Of a DNA stretch of 64,000 nucleotides, positions 9,774 through 22,647 are shown piece by piece. Numbering within the stretch: the stretch's first letter is position 1; each line of letters begins with the position of its first letter. The notes beneath the pieces are model-generated. The model made no database searches, was not told the DNA's origin, and was given only the letters and a program-made list of their open reading frames with translations. The DNA comes from Sesamum alatum (lineage: Eukaryota; Streptophyta; Magnoliopsida; Lamiales; Pedaliaceae), in contig JACGWO010000003.1 in NCBI GenBank assembly GCA_034509735.1, positions 7,936,001 to 8,000,000 of the forward strand, given 5' to 3'. Position numbers and translations under genes: made by a program.

Positions 9774-12235
9774 TCTGTTGACGTCCTCGTCAACACATAC
9801 ACAAAGAATTGAAGTGTATGCAGTGCCTGATACTCCTCCCAGTATCACGCAGCACCAGACCGACTTCTGGCTCGTTTAAGCCCATCTGCGTGAGTACCTC
9901 TTCAGCACAAGACGTTGTCTCCACCCCGATGGCGCCTCATTTGCGCCCCATAGTGGCCTGCTCAACACAAGTGGAAGTCCGTGTACTTCATCTATACCCT
10001 CTCCCTCAATTGGTAGTTGGCTCCCCCGAATAGTGCCGCAATGCACCCAATTCGACACAAAAGTGTAGGCTGGAAGTCTGTACCCTCATTCTGCACTCAC
10101 TTCCTCAGTAGCTGGGTTGCCTCCACAAATATAGTGCCTCAATGCACTCCATTCCTCACTGAAAACTTAAGTTGGAAGTCTGTGTACGCTTCTACACTCT
10201 CTTCCCAAACTGAACACAAGCTGGAAATCTGTGTACATCCCTACACTCTCTTCCCAAACTGAACGCAAGCTGGAAGTCTGTGTGCATCCCTACACTCTCT
10301 TCCCAGACTGTTGCTACAACTGATGGTTTCCCTCACGGATAGTGTCTCTATACACTCAATCCCTCAGGCCTGAAGTCTGTGCCGTCACGCTGCACTCTCT
10401 CCCTCATCTGTTGCTTCAACTGATAGTTTGCCCCCATGGATAGTGTCTCAATACACTCAAATCCCCAAGTCCGAAGTCTGTGCCGATGTTCTGCACTTTC
10501 TTTCTGTGACTGGTGGGTAACAAACTGTGCCGCAAGTTTCGTCAAGTGTGCCGTCATACTATGTCGTCCCTCAAAACAGTGCCTCATATACACCCGGAAT
10601 TGAGCTAGAACGAGTCATGTCCCTCAAAACAGTGCCTCATATACACCCGAATTGATCTGGAACAGGTTTTGAGCTTGAAGTCTGTGCGTGCTGGACGCAC
10701 TCTCTCCCCCACTCGATGTGTTGCCGTCCTCGGCAAGCACGCAATCCGCCTCTGCGGTGGCCACATTTAAACCCAACCGTAAAGCACTTTTGGGCCTCGC
10801 CCCAAAACATCGGAACCCCGCCGCATGCTGGTCCCATTCTTTCCTCAACGAGTCCACTTGACTCTGCACAACTGTTGAGGTCTTCGCCCCCAACTGACCG
10901 CAAGATTGGGATTACCCCCCCCAATCCGACGGCAGGATGAGGATTCTCCTGGTCTCCCATCCGACAACAAGATCAAGACTGTAGTCCTGACCCAACAAAC
11001 AGGAATTGAGATCTTAGTCCCAACCCAACACGACCGCAAGATGAAACTCTCAAGTCCCATTCCGGCCAATAGCAAGATGAAGACGTTTAAGTCCACACCC
11101 AACATACAGGATCGCGATTTCAATTTCGACCCAACCGTACCATGCCGCTCATGGTGCCACTGGAGCCTGATGCTCCTTCACAATCTCAACTCGGTTGTCC
11201 CTCTCGGAAATCCTTAGACCAAAGAGCCAACATATGGTGTCAGAATCTCTTCGAGAAACGTTCTCATTTTAGCTCAAGCAATGCTCCTGACGAGCACTTC
11301 ACACGGCTTAGTGGTCTCTCTTCCACTTAAGCTCAACTTGTACTCCTGATGAGCACACAAAACTGCTTGGTGGCCTTCTTCCACACAAGCTCCGGACAAG
11401 TTGCCTCAAATCGCATATACGGATCTCTGGCCTCTGGTTCTTGGAGCGTGTCATCTTTTCGCTCGATGCACCCCCATCTCTTCCACGAGAACTTCATCCA
11501 AACATTCTCAGCTCTGCCTAAACACATTGTTCAGAACACTTTCCATGCGCAACACTGTCCACATAAAAAGGGGTCTAGGCGTCCACTCCTTGCAACCCAA
11601 GGGTGGCTTGCTCTGCATGCACCTGATGTGCAACTGTGCCTTAGCACCACAGCATCTGCTTGTCCTTCCCCGCTGGAAGGTTTCTCACAAGGTGGTACTT
11701 CACCCACTGAACGGCCTCAACGCCTTAATCGTCTCCTGACTTGTAGCATTCCTGCACAAATGGTTGCTAAATCGTGCAAACGTGGCTCTCGCAGTCCACC
11801 CGACGCATCGGCATGTCTCCCTCCCTCATAGTGAAGCCAAAATGAATTCTGAAATCTGATTCTTCCATCATTACCCCAAAACAAAATTTCGGGAACGGCC
11901 GACAGCTTGCTCAAACACATATCATGCCAACAACACTGCCAACCCACACAATACATCACAAGGTTGGACCGTCGCTACTTACTCACAAGCAGCTACAACG
12001 CGCGCAAAAGGATGCCACCTATTTCTCATTCTATGGCGAACATCCCCCAAAACCGTTCCGTCTTACAATCGGCTCACTGAAGCATCACACGTAGCAAACT
12101 AACACAACTGTGCCGTAATCCGGTCTGATTCTGTCTCAAAACGGTCTCAACTCGCCTCTACCTGCTGTAGAGCTCAGGCGCCACACTTTCCTTTCAAGTG
12201 CGCACTTCGTCCTCTGGGAGCCCGGGATTATCCGG
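9774..12235 (-). other. Interior of the non-coding LTR element
   Basis: No gag, protease, integrase or reverse transcriptase motif is visible on either strand. The interior is a series of degenerate short tandem repeats: a GAAGTCTGTG...CACTCTCTCCC motif from about 9960 to 10720, a tandem 52-bp pair at about 10569-10670, a motif built on GCAAGATGAAGA at about 10880-11130, and a pair based on GCTCCTGACGAGCAC at about 11275-11400. The remainder to 12235 is unique sequence without recognisable features. Confidence 0.7.
10165..10315. repeat. Minisatellite, three units of about 49 bp
   Basis: Three consecutive copies carry AAGCTGGAAGTCTGTGT, TACACTCTCTTCCC and an AAACTGAAC-like end. Weaker relatives of the same unit extend on both sides inside the element. 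Confidence 0.8.
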
Positions 12236-12247
12236 GCTCTGATACCA
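12236..12247 (-). other. Primer-binding site of the non-coding element (initiator-Met type)
   Basis: The minus strand reads TGGTATCAGAGC two bases inside the 5' LTR. This is the standard plant initiator-methionine tRNA primer site. Confidence 0.9.
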
Positions 12248-12249
12248 AG

Positions 12250-13428
12250 TGTCACGGGCGGACTCTTTTGTCGCAGCGGAATATCTCATTTTTGCCCGTG
12301 ATGCCTCTCAGGTTGCTCACAACCTTCGACCGGCCTTCCTCCATTCGAGTCCTCTCGGTCTCCCGACCATGTGTCTTCGACACTCGCAGCTTACTAGCGC
12401 GACATCCGAACGCATCCCTGTGCGGCTCCTTGCGCCCAAGCACTCGCCTATCTGGAATTTCCATGTTCGCAGAGGGTCGCGGCTCTCGCGCCTTCATGTC
12501 CGGCCCCAACTAGCTAGCTTGCCATCACGCATCTCGCCCACAATCTCGGCCCTGCCGATACTTCTTGCAATGGCTCGGAGCATCTTCGCCCCGTCTCGGC
12601 ACTATGAGCCAACTTACGCCCACAATGCCCATCGCACGCACAACAATCACTCGGTGCATTATCAGCGCATGTCTTCGCCATGCCCGTCTCGCATGCCTCG
12701 CCCGAGTAGGGCAGCATCATCCGTCCTTGGCCCAACTCTTATGCCAACATCTCGCATCAGTCTCGCACGGCATGCCCAACATGCCTCGCCTTTCGGCGTG
12801 GCCTCATAATTTGCCCACAGCGCGGCGTCGCCCACGACCGCGTATCTTGGCTGACGGATCATCGTGCATGGCTAGAACCCAATAGCTCATGACACGAGTA
12901 GCTCACGAGGTCTTTCAATGCTTCGCCTCGATCGCTCATTCCGCCCGAGAGGTATTGCCTATGCCCTCCGCAGCCCGCGGGGCATCCTCGCAATCACACG
13001 GAGCCTCTCGGTGCGTTGCTTGCCCAACGTGTGCCATCCTGGCCCCACGCCGCCCGTTTGGTTCCCATACCGACCGGGACTTTAACCCTCCCTTCGAGGT
13101 GCCTAAAGCCGGCCCTTGAGGCCCCCATCATGCCCCAAGGGAATCGCCCATTTAGTGCCTCACTGCACGGGGGGGACTGGCTAGAGCTCACCACTGCTAT
13201 CCCCCTTATAATAGTCTTAAAAATAATTTTCCTTGTTCTAGCAGTAGATATTCAAAGTTCCTCAAATGGCCGAGGAGCGCACCTTTTTCACAACTCCCTC
13301 GTCCGACGTCCGAATCGTATACCGCTTGAACCATTGCACTCCCACGTGCCGAGCCGACATCCCCTTATCGCCCGCACGTCCTCCGCAAGTCACAGCCGAC
13401 ACTCCTAGTTAAAGGACGGCCTGTGACA
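12250..13428 (-). repeat. 5' LTR of the non-coding element (about 1179 bp)
   Basis: It is the partner of 8570-9758 and is followed directly by the CCTGG duplication and satellite core sequence (GTAGGGTATTCCCC). Confidence 0.9.
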
Positions 13429-13504
13429 CCTGGGTAGGGTATTCCCCACCCAATGGCAGGCATACTCTCAAACATTGTGAGATCAACACTCTTCTATTAG
13501 CATT
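13429..13504 (+). repeat. Core fragment between two insertions
   Basis: CCTGGGTAGGGTATTCCCC through ATTAGCATT is the 3' half of a core. It is cut at 13504, where Tekay/Del-like LTR sequence begins. Confidence 0.88.
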
Positions 13505-13817
13505 GGATTTAAAGAAAAATGCGATGCTAACATATGATATTTTTTATAAGTTCAAATTTTAGATACGTGTGGTAGGATTTTGTTGTTAAATGTTAATGTA
13601 AACACTTGGTCAAATCCTGAAATTTGAAAGCGATTGTGTTGTGTCAAATTAAACTATTATTTGTTATTCTATTGACCTCTTTTGAAACAGAAATATGGGT
13701 GACAAATATTATGCTATTTTAAATAAAATCATGCTCAAGTTCATCGACTAATAGACAGAACATGCTCAATTATTAACGAAATTACTGTTAACCGGGAATA
13801 CTTGAGTTGTTCTGAAC

Positions 13818-14005
13818 CCTCTCAGTTGGGGTTAAAAACTAAGGAGTTACATCTGACCCTCTCAATTGGGGTTATAAACTGAGAAATTATGTCTGACCAT
13901 CTCAGTTGGGGTTATAAACTGAGAGCCTATGTCTGACCCTCTCAGTTTGGGTTACAAACTGAGACTATGTTCTAACCCTCTCAATCGGGGTTAAAGATTG
14001 AGGCA
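13818..14005. repeat. Five tandem hairpin units in the LTR (copy 1)
   Basis: Five units of about 40-43 bp carry a CTCAGTT...AACTGAG-type stem around a GGGGTTA loop. Unit 5 has the changed but still paired stem CTCAATC/GATTGAG. In this copy the right arms of unit 1 (AACTAAG) and the left arm of unit 2 (CTCAATT) are mismatched. Confidence 0.88.
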
Positions 14006-14685
14006 CGGACTATGTGTTATAATTATAGTCACAAATAAGTAAGAGGTCTGTTATGTTGCTAGTGAATGCGAGCATGCTTACTTTGTTAAAATGGTCGATT
14101 TATGAAAACACTCGCACTAATTTTTCACATTGTTGTTGTCACCCACGATTATTGTGTATACCTTTCTTGATTGAAAAGTTTAGATTTATCATTGGCACGA
14201 TGAATAATTTGAAACTGTAATTTCCTCGTTCATTCATTTGCTTTTCAAGTTACCAGTGTGTGTTAATAAATGATAGTCATTCATTACCAACGTACTATAT
14301 TCGCATCTGGTAAGAGGTAGGGACACTTACTGGGCGATTAGTCGCTCACACCACTTACGATATCTTGCAGATGAGGTGAATGAGGAGTATGGGGAGGAAC
14401 GATATTGGGGTTGATAGCCAGTCAAGGTCTAAGCGCTCTCACATGGCATTCATTAATAAGTTCTATGGACAATTAGCTTTGTTTAGTTGTTAGGACCAGA
14501 TGCTAGAGTTAGATAATTTAGATTTATGTATTTCGCTGCAAATAATTTTTTGGGATTTTATCATTTAAGTATGAGTATTGTTGAGTTTGAATTTATTTTT
14601 CGGTGATGAGGGCTTCATGCTACTAAGACTATGGACTTGATGGCATGGCCGTGCCGTGACCCCTGATTCGGGGCGTGACAATAAG

Positions 14686-14697
14686 TGGTATCAGAGC
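14686..14697 (+). other. Primer-binding site (initiator-Met type), truncated gypsy copy 1
   Basis: TGGTATCAGAGC lies five bases after the LTR end GACA at 14680, as in the copy at 61630. Confidence 0.85.
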
Positions 14698-15000
14698 TCA
14701 AGTTATGATCTTTGGAATATCTGTGGTCATGAGGGTTTAGGTTCCAAACCTAGATTATAGATCTATACTATGGAATTAAAAGTTGAGATTTGGTCAAACC
14801 CTAGTTAAGTATTTGTTGAATAAGTTTGACTTTATCAAACTAAGGTTATAATATTATATAAGTGCTTTTGACTTTAAGTAAGTTAGATTCAGGATCTAAG
14901 TAGGTGACTTTGTTCGTCATTGGTAGTTTTAGGTTCGATATCCAATTAGTTTAGTTTGATATTATGAGTCATTAATTTTTGTGAGATCAACGAGGTTCGA

Positions 15001-15463
15001 TAGTCTCAAAAATTGTGAGATCGACACTATTTTATTAGCATTGAACTTTCTAGATTTCACAATGAATCAAATAACACAAAAAAGCTCCACTTGAATTTGC
15101 AAATTTATCATCATAGTTCTCTGTTGAAGATCATGATATACTTTTCTAAAATACAACGAGTTCATTCATTAATTACGTTAAAAAGCATACCAAGTAGAAT
15201 TGATCACTTAACAAGTAAAATATAGATTAAAAAGGAACGCATGTGCAATTCACGTGTTTTGATAATTGAAAAGAACGTTTCAATAAAAAAAAATTAGTAT
15301 TTGGCTAATTATTCGGTGTGTAAATTATTAAAAAGAGGCGCAAATTAAATTTTCATAAAAACTAATAACATAAAACAAACCTTTAATGTAATTTCAATTA
15401 TCTTAGAGTTTGTTTTAATATGCTCCATTATTTTAATGCTTTATATTAATTGTCAATGTATTG
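15001..15463 (+). repeat. Satellite monomer fragment with a large internal deletion
   Basis: Resumes in the core at TCTCAAAAATTGTGAGATC. At about 15275-15290 it jumps from the segment after the G-boxes to the AAAGAACATTAGTATTTGG-like segment near the monomer end, losing over 1 kb. Confidence 0.85.
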
Positions 15464-16291
15464 CAGTCGCCAAACAGGGGGGATATCAAACCGAAAACCT
15501 CTTTTGGGATGTAGAAAGTCAATATAATTGTCAGTGTGTTGCAGGCACCAAAGAGTCTCGTCTTGACCTGGGCCTGGGTAGGGTATTCCCCACCCAATGA
15601 CAGGCATACTCTAAAAAATTGTGAGACCAACACTCTTTTATTTGCATTGGACTTTCTAGATATTCACAATTAATCAAAATAACACAAAAAGCTCCACTTG
15701 AACTTGCAAATTTATCATCATAGTTCTCTGTTGAAAATCATGATATACTTTTCCAAAATACAACGAGTTCATTCATTAATAAGTTAAATAGCGTACCAAG
15801 AAGAACTGATCACTTAACTATAACAAAACTTGTGCAATATTGCTTCATAATTCTCACACCAATATATATACAGAATTTTGATTATGGTATTTAAAATATT
15901 AAGAATAAACTTTACACAATAATTACATAAGCTAAATATTATTAAGGAACAGGAAATTAAATAAAAACAATATACATAAGGGTTTGCAAGTGTTCCAGCA
16001 AAGCTTTTATAGAAAGCATTATCTTGCTACTTTTAAATCTAAATTTATCGAGAGTAATTTCATTTTGTATTTCAATTTATCGCAAATGAAATATTCTACA
16101 TTGCAGTAAAAGAACATTAGTATTTGGTTAATTATTCAGTGAGTAAATAATTAAAAAGAGGCGCAAATAAAATTCTCTTAAAAACTAATAACATAAAAAA
16201 AACCTTTAATATAATTTCAATTATCTTGGAGTTTTTGAATTTAATATATGATCCATTATTTTAATGCTTTATATTAATTGTCAATGTCTTG
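15464..16291 (+). repeat. Satellite monomer, 0.83-kb deleted form
   Basis: Carries the recurrent short-form junction (ATATACAG to AATTTTGATTATGG, about 15870), plus a second deletion that removes the G-box region (TCACTTAAC to TATAACAAAAC, about 15817). Confidence 0.88.
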
Positions 16292-17982
16292 CAGCCGCCA
16301 AACAGGGAGGAAATCAAACCTAAAACCTCTTTTCTGATGTCGAAAGTCAATACAATTATCAGTGTGTTGTAAGCGCCAAAGCGTCTCGTCCTGACCTGGG
16401 CCTGCGTAAGGTATTCCCCACCCAATGACAGGCATACTCTGAAAAATAGTGAGATCAACACTCTTTTATTAGCATTGAACTTTCTAGATATTCACAATTA
16501 ATCATATAACACAAAAAGCTCCATTTGAATTTGCAAATTTATCCTCATAGTTCTCAGTTGAAAATCATGATATGCTTTTCAAAAATACAACGAGTTCATT
16601 CATTAAATACGTTAAAAAGCATACCAAGTAGAACTGATCACTTAATAAGTAAAATATAAACTTAAAAAGAACGCATGTGCAATTCACATGATTTGATAAT
16701 TGAAAAGAGTATTAACTAATAATTTGGCCTTGTGGAGGCAAAAAAAACCGTTTGTGACTTAAAGTAACTATGACAAAACTTGGGTAGTATTGCTTGATTA
16801 TTCTCACACAAATAAGTAAACAAATTCAAACAATATATAAAGAAGTTTTAAAAGAAATTGTTTGTATTTTCATTTATTAAAGGTGATAATTTCTTCATCA
16901 CATTTTCAATCAAAAAAATTAATGTTACGCTCCCGACTTTTTATAGGTAGCAATTAATTAATTAAGGTTACATTTTCATTAATGAACTAGCATTTGCCAT
17001 GTGCGTTGCATGGTGAACAACATTTTACATATAAGAAAATTCCATCATATTTAATACATTTAATTACTATTTTCAGCAGAAAATATATTTTTTATTTTTC
17101 ATAAACATATATTAAATAAAAAATTGTTCTCTTATACACATGAAAAAAAAAGATTTTAGAACATATTGTAAATAATAACTTGAATTTCAAATATGATATA
17201 TTTTTCTCTTCTGATATTTTTTTATAATATTTGAACCATCAAAATTATTCGAAATCACTTTTGTATTAATTATTATAATTATTATTATTTTAATAACTTG
17301 TCCCCCATAACAATTCATCAGCAAAATTTAATTACATATATGAAAAAGAAAATGATAGATATATATAGATGACAAAAGTTATGCTCATAATTGATTAAAT
17401 AGTTCAATATAAATCAAGAAAATCTAAATGTCTTCCACAAACTTAAAAAAATATGAATATCAGTAAAATAATAAAAACATGTATACTAAGATACACGTTG
17501 ATTAAAAAAATTAGAACAACTTACTGAATAAAAATGAAGTTTGCAAAAAATAGTTTCGGTTACGATAATTTGATTATGGTATTTAAAATATTAAGAATAA
17601 ACTTTACACAATAATTACATAAGCTAAATATTATCAAGGAACAAGAATTTAAAAAAAACAATATACATAAGGGGTTGCAAGTGTTTGAGCAAAGCTTTTA
17701 CAGAAAGCATTATCTTGCTACTTTTGGATCTAAATTTATTGAGAGTAATTTAATTTTGTATATAAATTTATCGCAAATGAAATATTCTACATTGCAGTAA
17801 AAGAACATTAGTATTTGGTTAATTATTCAGTGAGTAAATAATTAAAAAGAGGTGCAAATAAAATTCTCATAAAAACTAATAACATAAAGCAAACCTTTCA
17901 TATATTTTCAATAATCTTGGAGTTTTTCTATTTAATATATGAACTATTATTTTAGTGCTTTATATTAATAGTCAATGTCTTG
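16292..17982 (+). repeat. Satellite monomer, long form, X-type core (1691 bp)
   Basis: X-type core: CAGGGAGGAAATC with CTAAAACC and TGTAAGCGCC. Its core translates to the same 66-residue frame as those at 19475 and 20963. The rest of the monomer is complete. Confidence 0.9.
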
Positions 17983-19474
17983 CAGCCGCCAAACAGGGTG
18001 GAAATCAAACCTAGAACCTCTTTTGTGATGTCGAAAGTCAATACAATTGTCAGTGTGTGGCAGGCGCCAAAGCGTCTCGTCCTGACCTAGGCCTGCGTAA
18101 GGTATTCCCCACCCAATGACAGGCATACTCTGAAAAATAGTGAGATCAACACTCTTTTATTAGCATTGAACTTTCTAGATATTCACAATAATCAAATAAC
18201 ACAAAAAACTCCATTTGAATTTGAAAATTTATCCTCATAGTTCTCTGTTGAAAATCATGATATGCTTTTCAAAAATACAACGAGTTCATTCATTAAATAC
18301 GTTAAAAAGCATACCAAGAAGAACTGATCACTTAACAAGTAAAATATTAACTTAAAAAAGAACGCACGTGCAATTCACGTGTTTTGATAATTGAAAAGAG
18401 TATCAACTAATAATTTGGCCTTGTGGAGGCAAAAAATCCGTTTGTTACTTAAAGTAACTATGACAAAACGTGGGGTAGTATTGCTTGATTATTCTCACAC
18501 AAATAAATATACAAATTCAAAACAATATATAAAGAAGTTTTAAAAGAAATTGTTTGTATTTTCATTTATTAAAGGTGATATTTTCTTTATCACATTTTCA
18601 ATCAAAAAAATTAATGTTACGCTCCCGACTTTTTATAGGTAGCAATTAAATAATTAAGGTTACATTTTCATTAATGAACTAGCATTTGCCATGTGCGTTG
18701 CATGGTGAACAAACATTTTACATATAACAAAATTCCATCATATTTAATACATTTAATTACTATTTTCAGCAGAAAATATATTTTTTATTTTTCTTAAACA
18801 TATATTAAATAAAAAATTGTTCTCTTATATACATGAAAAAAAAAAGATTTAGAACATATTGTAAATAATAACTTGAATTTCAAATATGATATATTTTTCT
18901 CTTCTGATATTTTTTATAATATTTGAACCATCAAAAATTATTCGAAATCACTTTTGTATCAATTATTATAATTATTATTATTTTAATAACTTGTCCCCCA
19001 TAACAATTCATCAGCAAAATATAATTACATATATGAAAAAGAAAATGATAGATATATATAGATGACAAAACTTATGCTCATAATTGATTAAATAGTTCAA
19101 TATAAATCAAGAAAAATCTAAATGTCTTCCACAAATTTAAATAAAAACAATATACATAAGGGTTTGCAAGTGTTCCAGCAAAGCTTTTATAGAAAGCATT
19201 ATCTTGCTACTTTTAAATCTAAATTTATCGAGAGTAATTTCATTTTGTATTTCAATTTATCGCAAATGAAATATTCTTACATTGCAGTAAAAGAACATTA
19301 GTATCTTGGTTAATTATTCAGTGAGTAAATAATTAAAAAGAGGCGCAAATAAAATTCTCTTAAAAACAAATAACATAAAAAAAACCTTTAATATAATTTC
19401 AATTATCTTGGAGTTTTTTTATATAATATATGATCCATTATTTTTAATGCTTTATATTAATTGTCAATGTCTTG
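17983..19474 (+). repeat. Satellite monomer, 1.49-kb form, Y-type core
   Basis: Y-type core (CAGGGTGG, CTAGAACC). Perfect twin G-box at 18365-18381. At about 19134 it jumps from CTTCCACAAATTT to AAATAAAAACAATATACAT, losing about 200 bp and joining an X-type tail. Confidence 0.9.
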
Positions 19475-20962
19475 CAGCCGCCAAACAGGGAGGAAATCAA
19501 ACCTAAAACCTCTTTTCTGATGTCGAAAGTCAATACAATTATCAGTGTGTTGTAAGCGCCAAAGCGTCTCGTCCTGACCTGGGCCTGCGTAAGGTATTCC
19601 CCACCCAATGACAGGCATACTCTGAAAAATAGTGAGATCAACACTCTTTTATTAGCATTTGAACTTTCTAGATATTCACAATTAATCATATAACACAAAA
19701 AGCTCCATTTGAATTTGCAAAATTTATCCTCATAGTTCTCTGTTGAAAATCATGATATGCTTTTCAAAAATACAACGAGTTCATTCATTAAATACGTTAA
19801 AAAGCATACCAAGTAGAACTGATCACTTAATAAGTAAAATATAAACTTAAAAAAGAGCGCATGTGCAATTCTCATGATTTGATAATTGAAAAGAGTATTA
19901 ACTAATAATTTGGCCTTGTGGAGGCAAAAAAACCGTTTGTGACTTAAAGTAACTATGACAAAACTTGGGTAGTATTGCTTGATTATTCTCACACAAATAA
20001 ATATACAAATTCAAACAATATATAAAGAAGTTTTAAAAGAAATTGTTTGTATTTTCATTTATTAAAGGTGATATTTTCTTTATCACATTTTCAATCAAAA
20101 AAATTAATGTTACGCTCCCGACTTTTTATAGGTAGCAATTAATTAATTAAGGTTACATTTTCATTAATGAACTAGCATTTGCCATGTGCGTTGCATGGTG
20201 AACAACATTTTACATATAACAAAATTCCATCATATTTAATACATTTAATTACTATTTTCAGCAGAAAATGTATTTTTTATTTTTCTTAAACATATATTAA
20301 ATAAAAAATTGTTCTCTTATATACATGAAAAAAAAAGATTTTAGAACATATTGTAAATAATAACTTGAATTTGAAATTTGATATATTTTTCTCTTCTGAT
20401 ATTTTTTTATAATATTTGAACCATCAAAATTATTCGAAATCACTTTTGGATCAATTATTATAATTATTATTATTTTAATAACTTGTCCCCCATAACAATT
20501 CATCAGCAAAATATAATTACATATATGAAAAAGAAAATGATAGATATATATAGATGACAAAACTTATGCTCATAATTGATTAAATAGTTCAATATAAATC
20601 AAGAAAATCTAAATGTCTTCCACAAATTTAAATAAAAACAATATACATAAGGGTTTGCAAGTGTTCCAGCAAAGCTTTTTATAGAAAGCATTATCTTGCT
20701 ACTTTTAAATCTAAATTTATCGAGAGTAATTTCATTTGTATTTCAATTTATCGCAAATGAAATATTCTACATTGCAGTAAAAGAACATTAGTATTTGGTT
20801 AATTATTCAGTGAGTAAATAATTAAAAAGAGGCGCAAATAAAATTCTCTTAAAAACAAATAACATAAAAAAACCTTTAATATAATTTCAATTATCTTGGA
20901 GTTTTTTTTATATAATATATGATCCATTATTTTAATGCTTTATATTAATTGTCAATGTCTTG
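19475..20962 (+). repeat. Satellite monomer, 1.49-kb form, X-type core
   Basis: The core is nearly identical to 16292 and 20963. It has the same 200-bp deletion junction as the previous monomer, at about 20627. Confidence 0.9.
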
Positions 20963-22647
20963 CAGCCGCCAAACAGGGAGGAAATCAAACCTAAAACCTC
21001 TTTTCTGATGTCGAAAGTCAATACAATTATCAGTGTGTTGTAAGCGCCAAAGCGTCTCGTCCTGACCTGGGCCTGCGTAAGGTATTCCCCACCCAATGAC
21101 AGGCATACTCTGAAAAATAGTGAGATCAACACTCTTTTATTAGCATTGAACTTTCTAGATATTCACAATTAATCATATAACACAAAAAGCTCCATTTGAA
21201 TTTGCAAATTTATCCTCATAGTTCTCTGTTGAAAATCATGATATGCTTTTCAAAAATACAACGAGTTCATTCATTAAATACGTTAAAAAGCATACCAAGT
21301 AGAACTGATCACTTAATAAGTAAAATATAAACTTAAAAAGAGCGCATGTGCAATTCTCATGATTTGATAATTGAAAAGAGTATTAACTAATAATTTGGCC
21401 TTGTGGAGGCAAAAAAACCGTTTGTGACTTAAAGTAACTATGACAAAACTTGGGTAGTATTGCTTGATTATTCTCACACAAATAAGTATACAAATTCAAA
21501 CAATATATAAAGAAGTTTTTAAAAGAAATTGTTTGTATTTTCATTTATTAAAGGTGATATTTTCTCTATTACATTTGCAATCAAAAAAATTAATGTTACG
21601 CTCCCGACTTTTTATAGGTAGCAATTAATTAATTAAGGTTACATTTTCATTAATGAACTAGCATTTGCCATGTGCGTTGCATGGTGAACAACATTTACAT
21701 ATAACAAAATTCCATCATATTTAATACATTTAATTACTATTTTCAGCAGAAAATATATTTTTTATTTTTCTTAAACATATATTAAATAAAAAATTGTTCT
21801 CTTATATACATGAAAAAAAAGATTTTAGAACATATTGTAAATAATAACTTGAATTTCAAATAAAGTATATTTTTCTCTTCTGATATTTTTTTATAATATT
21901 TGAACCATCAAAATTATTCGAAATCAATTTGGTATCAATTATTATAATAATTATTATTTTAATAACTTGTCCCCCATAACAATTCATCAGCAAAATATAA
22001 TTATTTATATGAAAAAGAAAATGATAGATATATATAGATGACAAAAGTTATGCTCATAATTGATTAAATAGTTCAATATAAATCAAGAAAATCTAAATGT
22101 CTTCCACAACTTTAAAAAAATATGAATATCAGTAAAATAATAAAACATGTATACTAAGATACACGTTGATTAAAAAAATTAGAACAACTTACTGAATAAA
22201 AATGAAGTTTGCAAAAATAGTTTCGGTTACGATAATTTTGATTATGGTATCTAAAATATTAAGAATAAACTTTACACAATAATTACATAAGCTAAATATT
22301 ATCAAGGAACAAGAATTAAATAAAAACAATATACATAAGGGGTTGCAAGTGTTTGAGCAAAGCTTTTACAGAAAGCATTATCTTGCTACTTTTGGATCTA
22401 AATTTATTGAGAGTAATTTAATTTTGTATATAAATTTATCGCAAATGAAATATTCTACATTGCAGTAAAAGAACATTAGTATTTGGTTAATTATTCAGTG
22501 AGTAAATAATTAAAAAGAGGTGCAAATAAATTCTCATAAAACTAATAACATAAAACAAACATTTAATATATTTTCAATTATCTTGGAGTTTTTCTATTTA
22601 ATATAGATCTATTATTTTAGTTCTTTATATTAATAGTCAATGTCTTG
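20963..22647 (+). repeat. Satellite monomer, long form, X-type core (1685 bp)
   Basis: The core is nearly identical to 19475. The full body ends in a Y-type tail (GGGGTTGCAAGTGTTTGAGC). Confidence 0.9.

Larger units (their letters stand above)
8570..13428 (-). mobile_element. Non-coding LTR retrotransposon (LARD-like), complete insertion
   Basis: Two LTRs of about 1.18 kb (8570-9758 and 12250-13428) begin TGTCACGGGCGGACTC and end GGCCTGTGACA on the plus strand. The 5-bp duplication CCTGG (8565-8569, 13429-13433) is perfect. A primer site TGGTATCAGAGC on the minus strand (12236-12247) and a purine tract TCGAGTGGGGGAGGA beside the left LTR show that it reads right to left. The 2.5-kb interior has no recognisable gag or pol domain, only short frames and several minisatellite blocks, so the element would depend on proteins from another element. 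It is much more GC-rich than the satellite around it. Superfamily cannot be assigned without coding domains. Confidence 0.87.
13505..15000 (+). mobile_element. Truncated Tekay/Del-like gypsy fragment: LTR 3' part plus primer site
   Basis: From GGATTTAAAGAAAAATGCG onward it matches 60431-61896 closely. The LTR ends at 14680 with GGGGCGTGACA, followed by ATAAG and the primer site TGGTATCAGAGC (14686-14697), then about 300 bp of untranslated interior. No gag or pol remains. The satellite resumes at about 15001 at the same monomer position as at the other copy. The 5' part of the LTR is missing. The Tekay/Del label rests on LTR ends and primer site only. Confidence 0.75.

Noticed and set aside
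20932..21132. 66-residue minus-strand frame that recurs in the satellite cores (15433, 16261, 19444, 20932, 22617)
   Set aside because: It is short and starts in AT-rich spacer. Older copies do not keep it, and the three identical copies are in recently duplicated monomers. No known domain.
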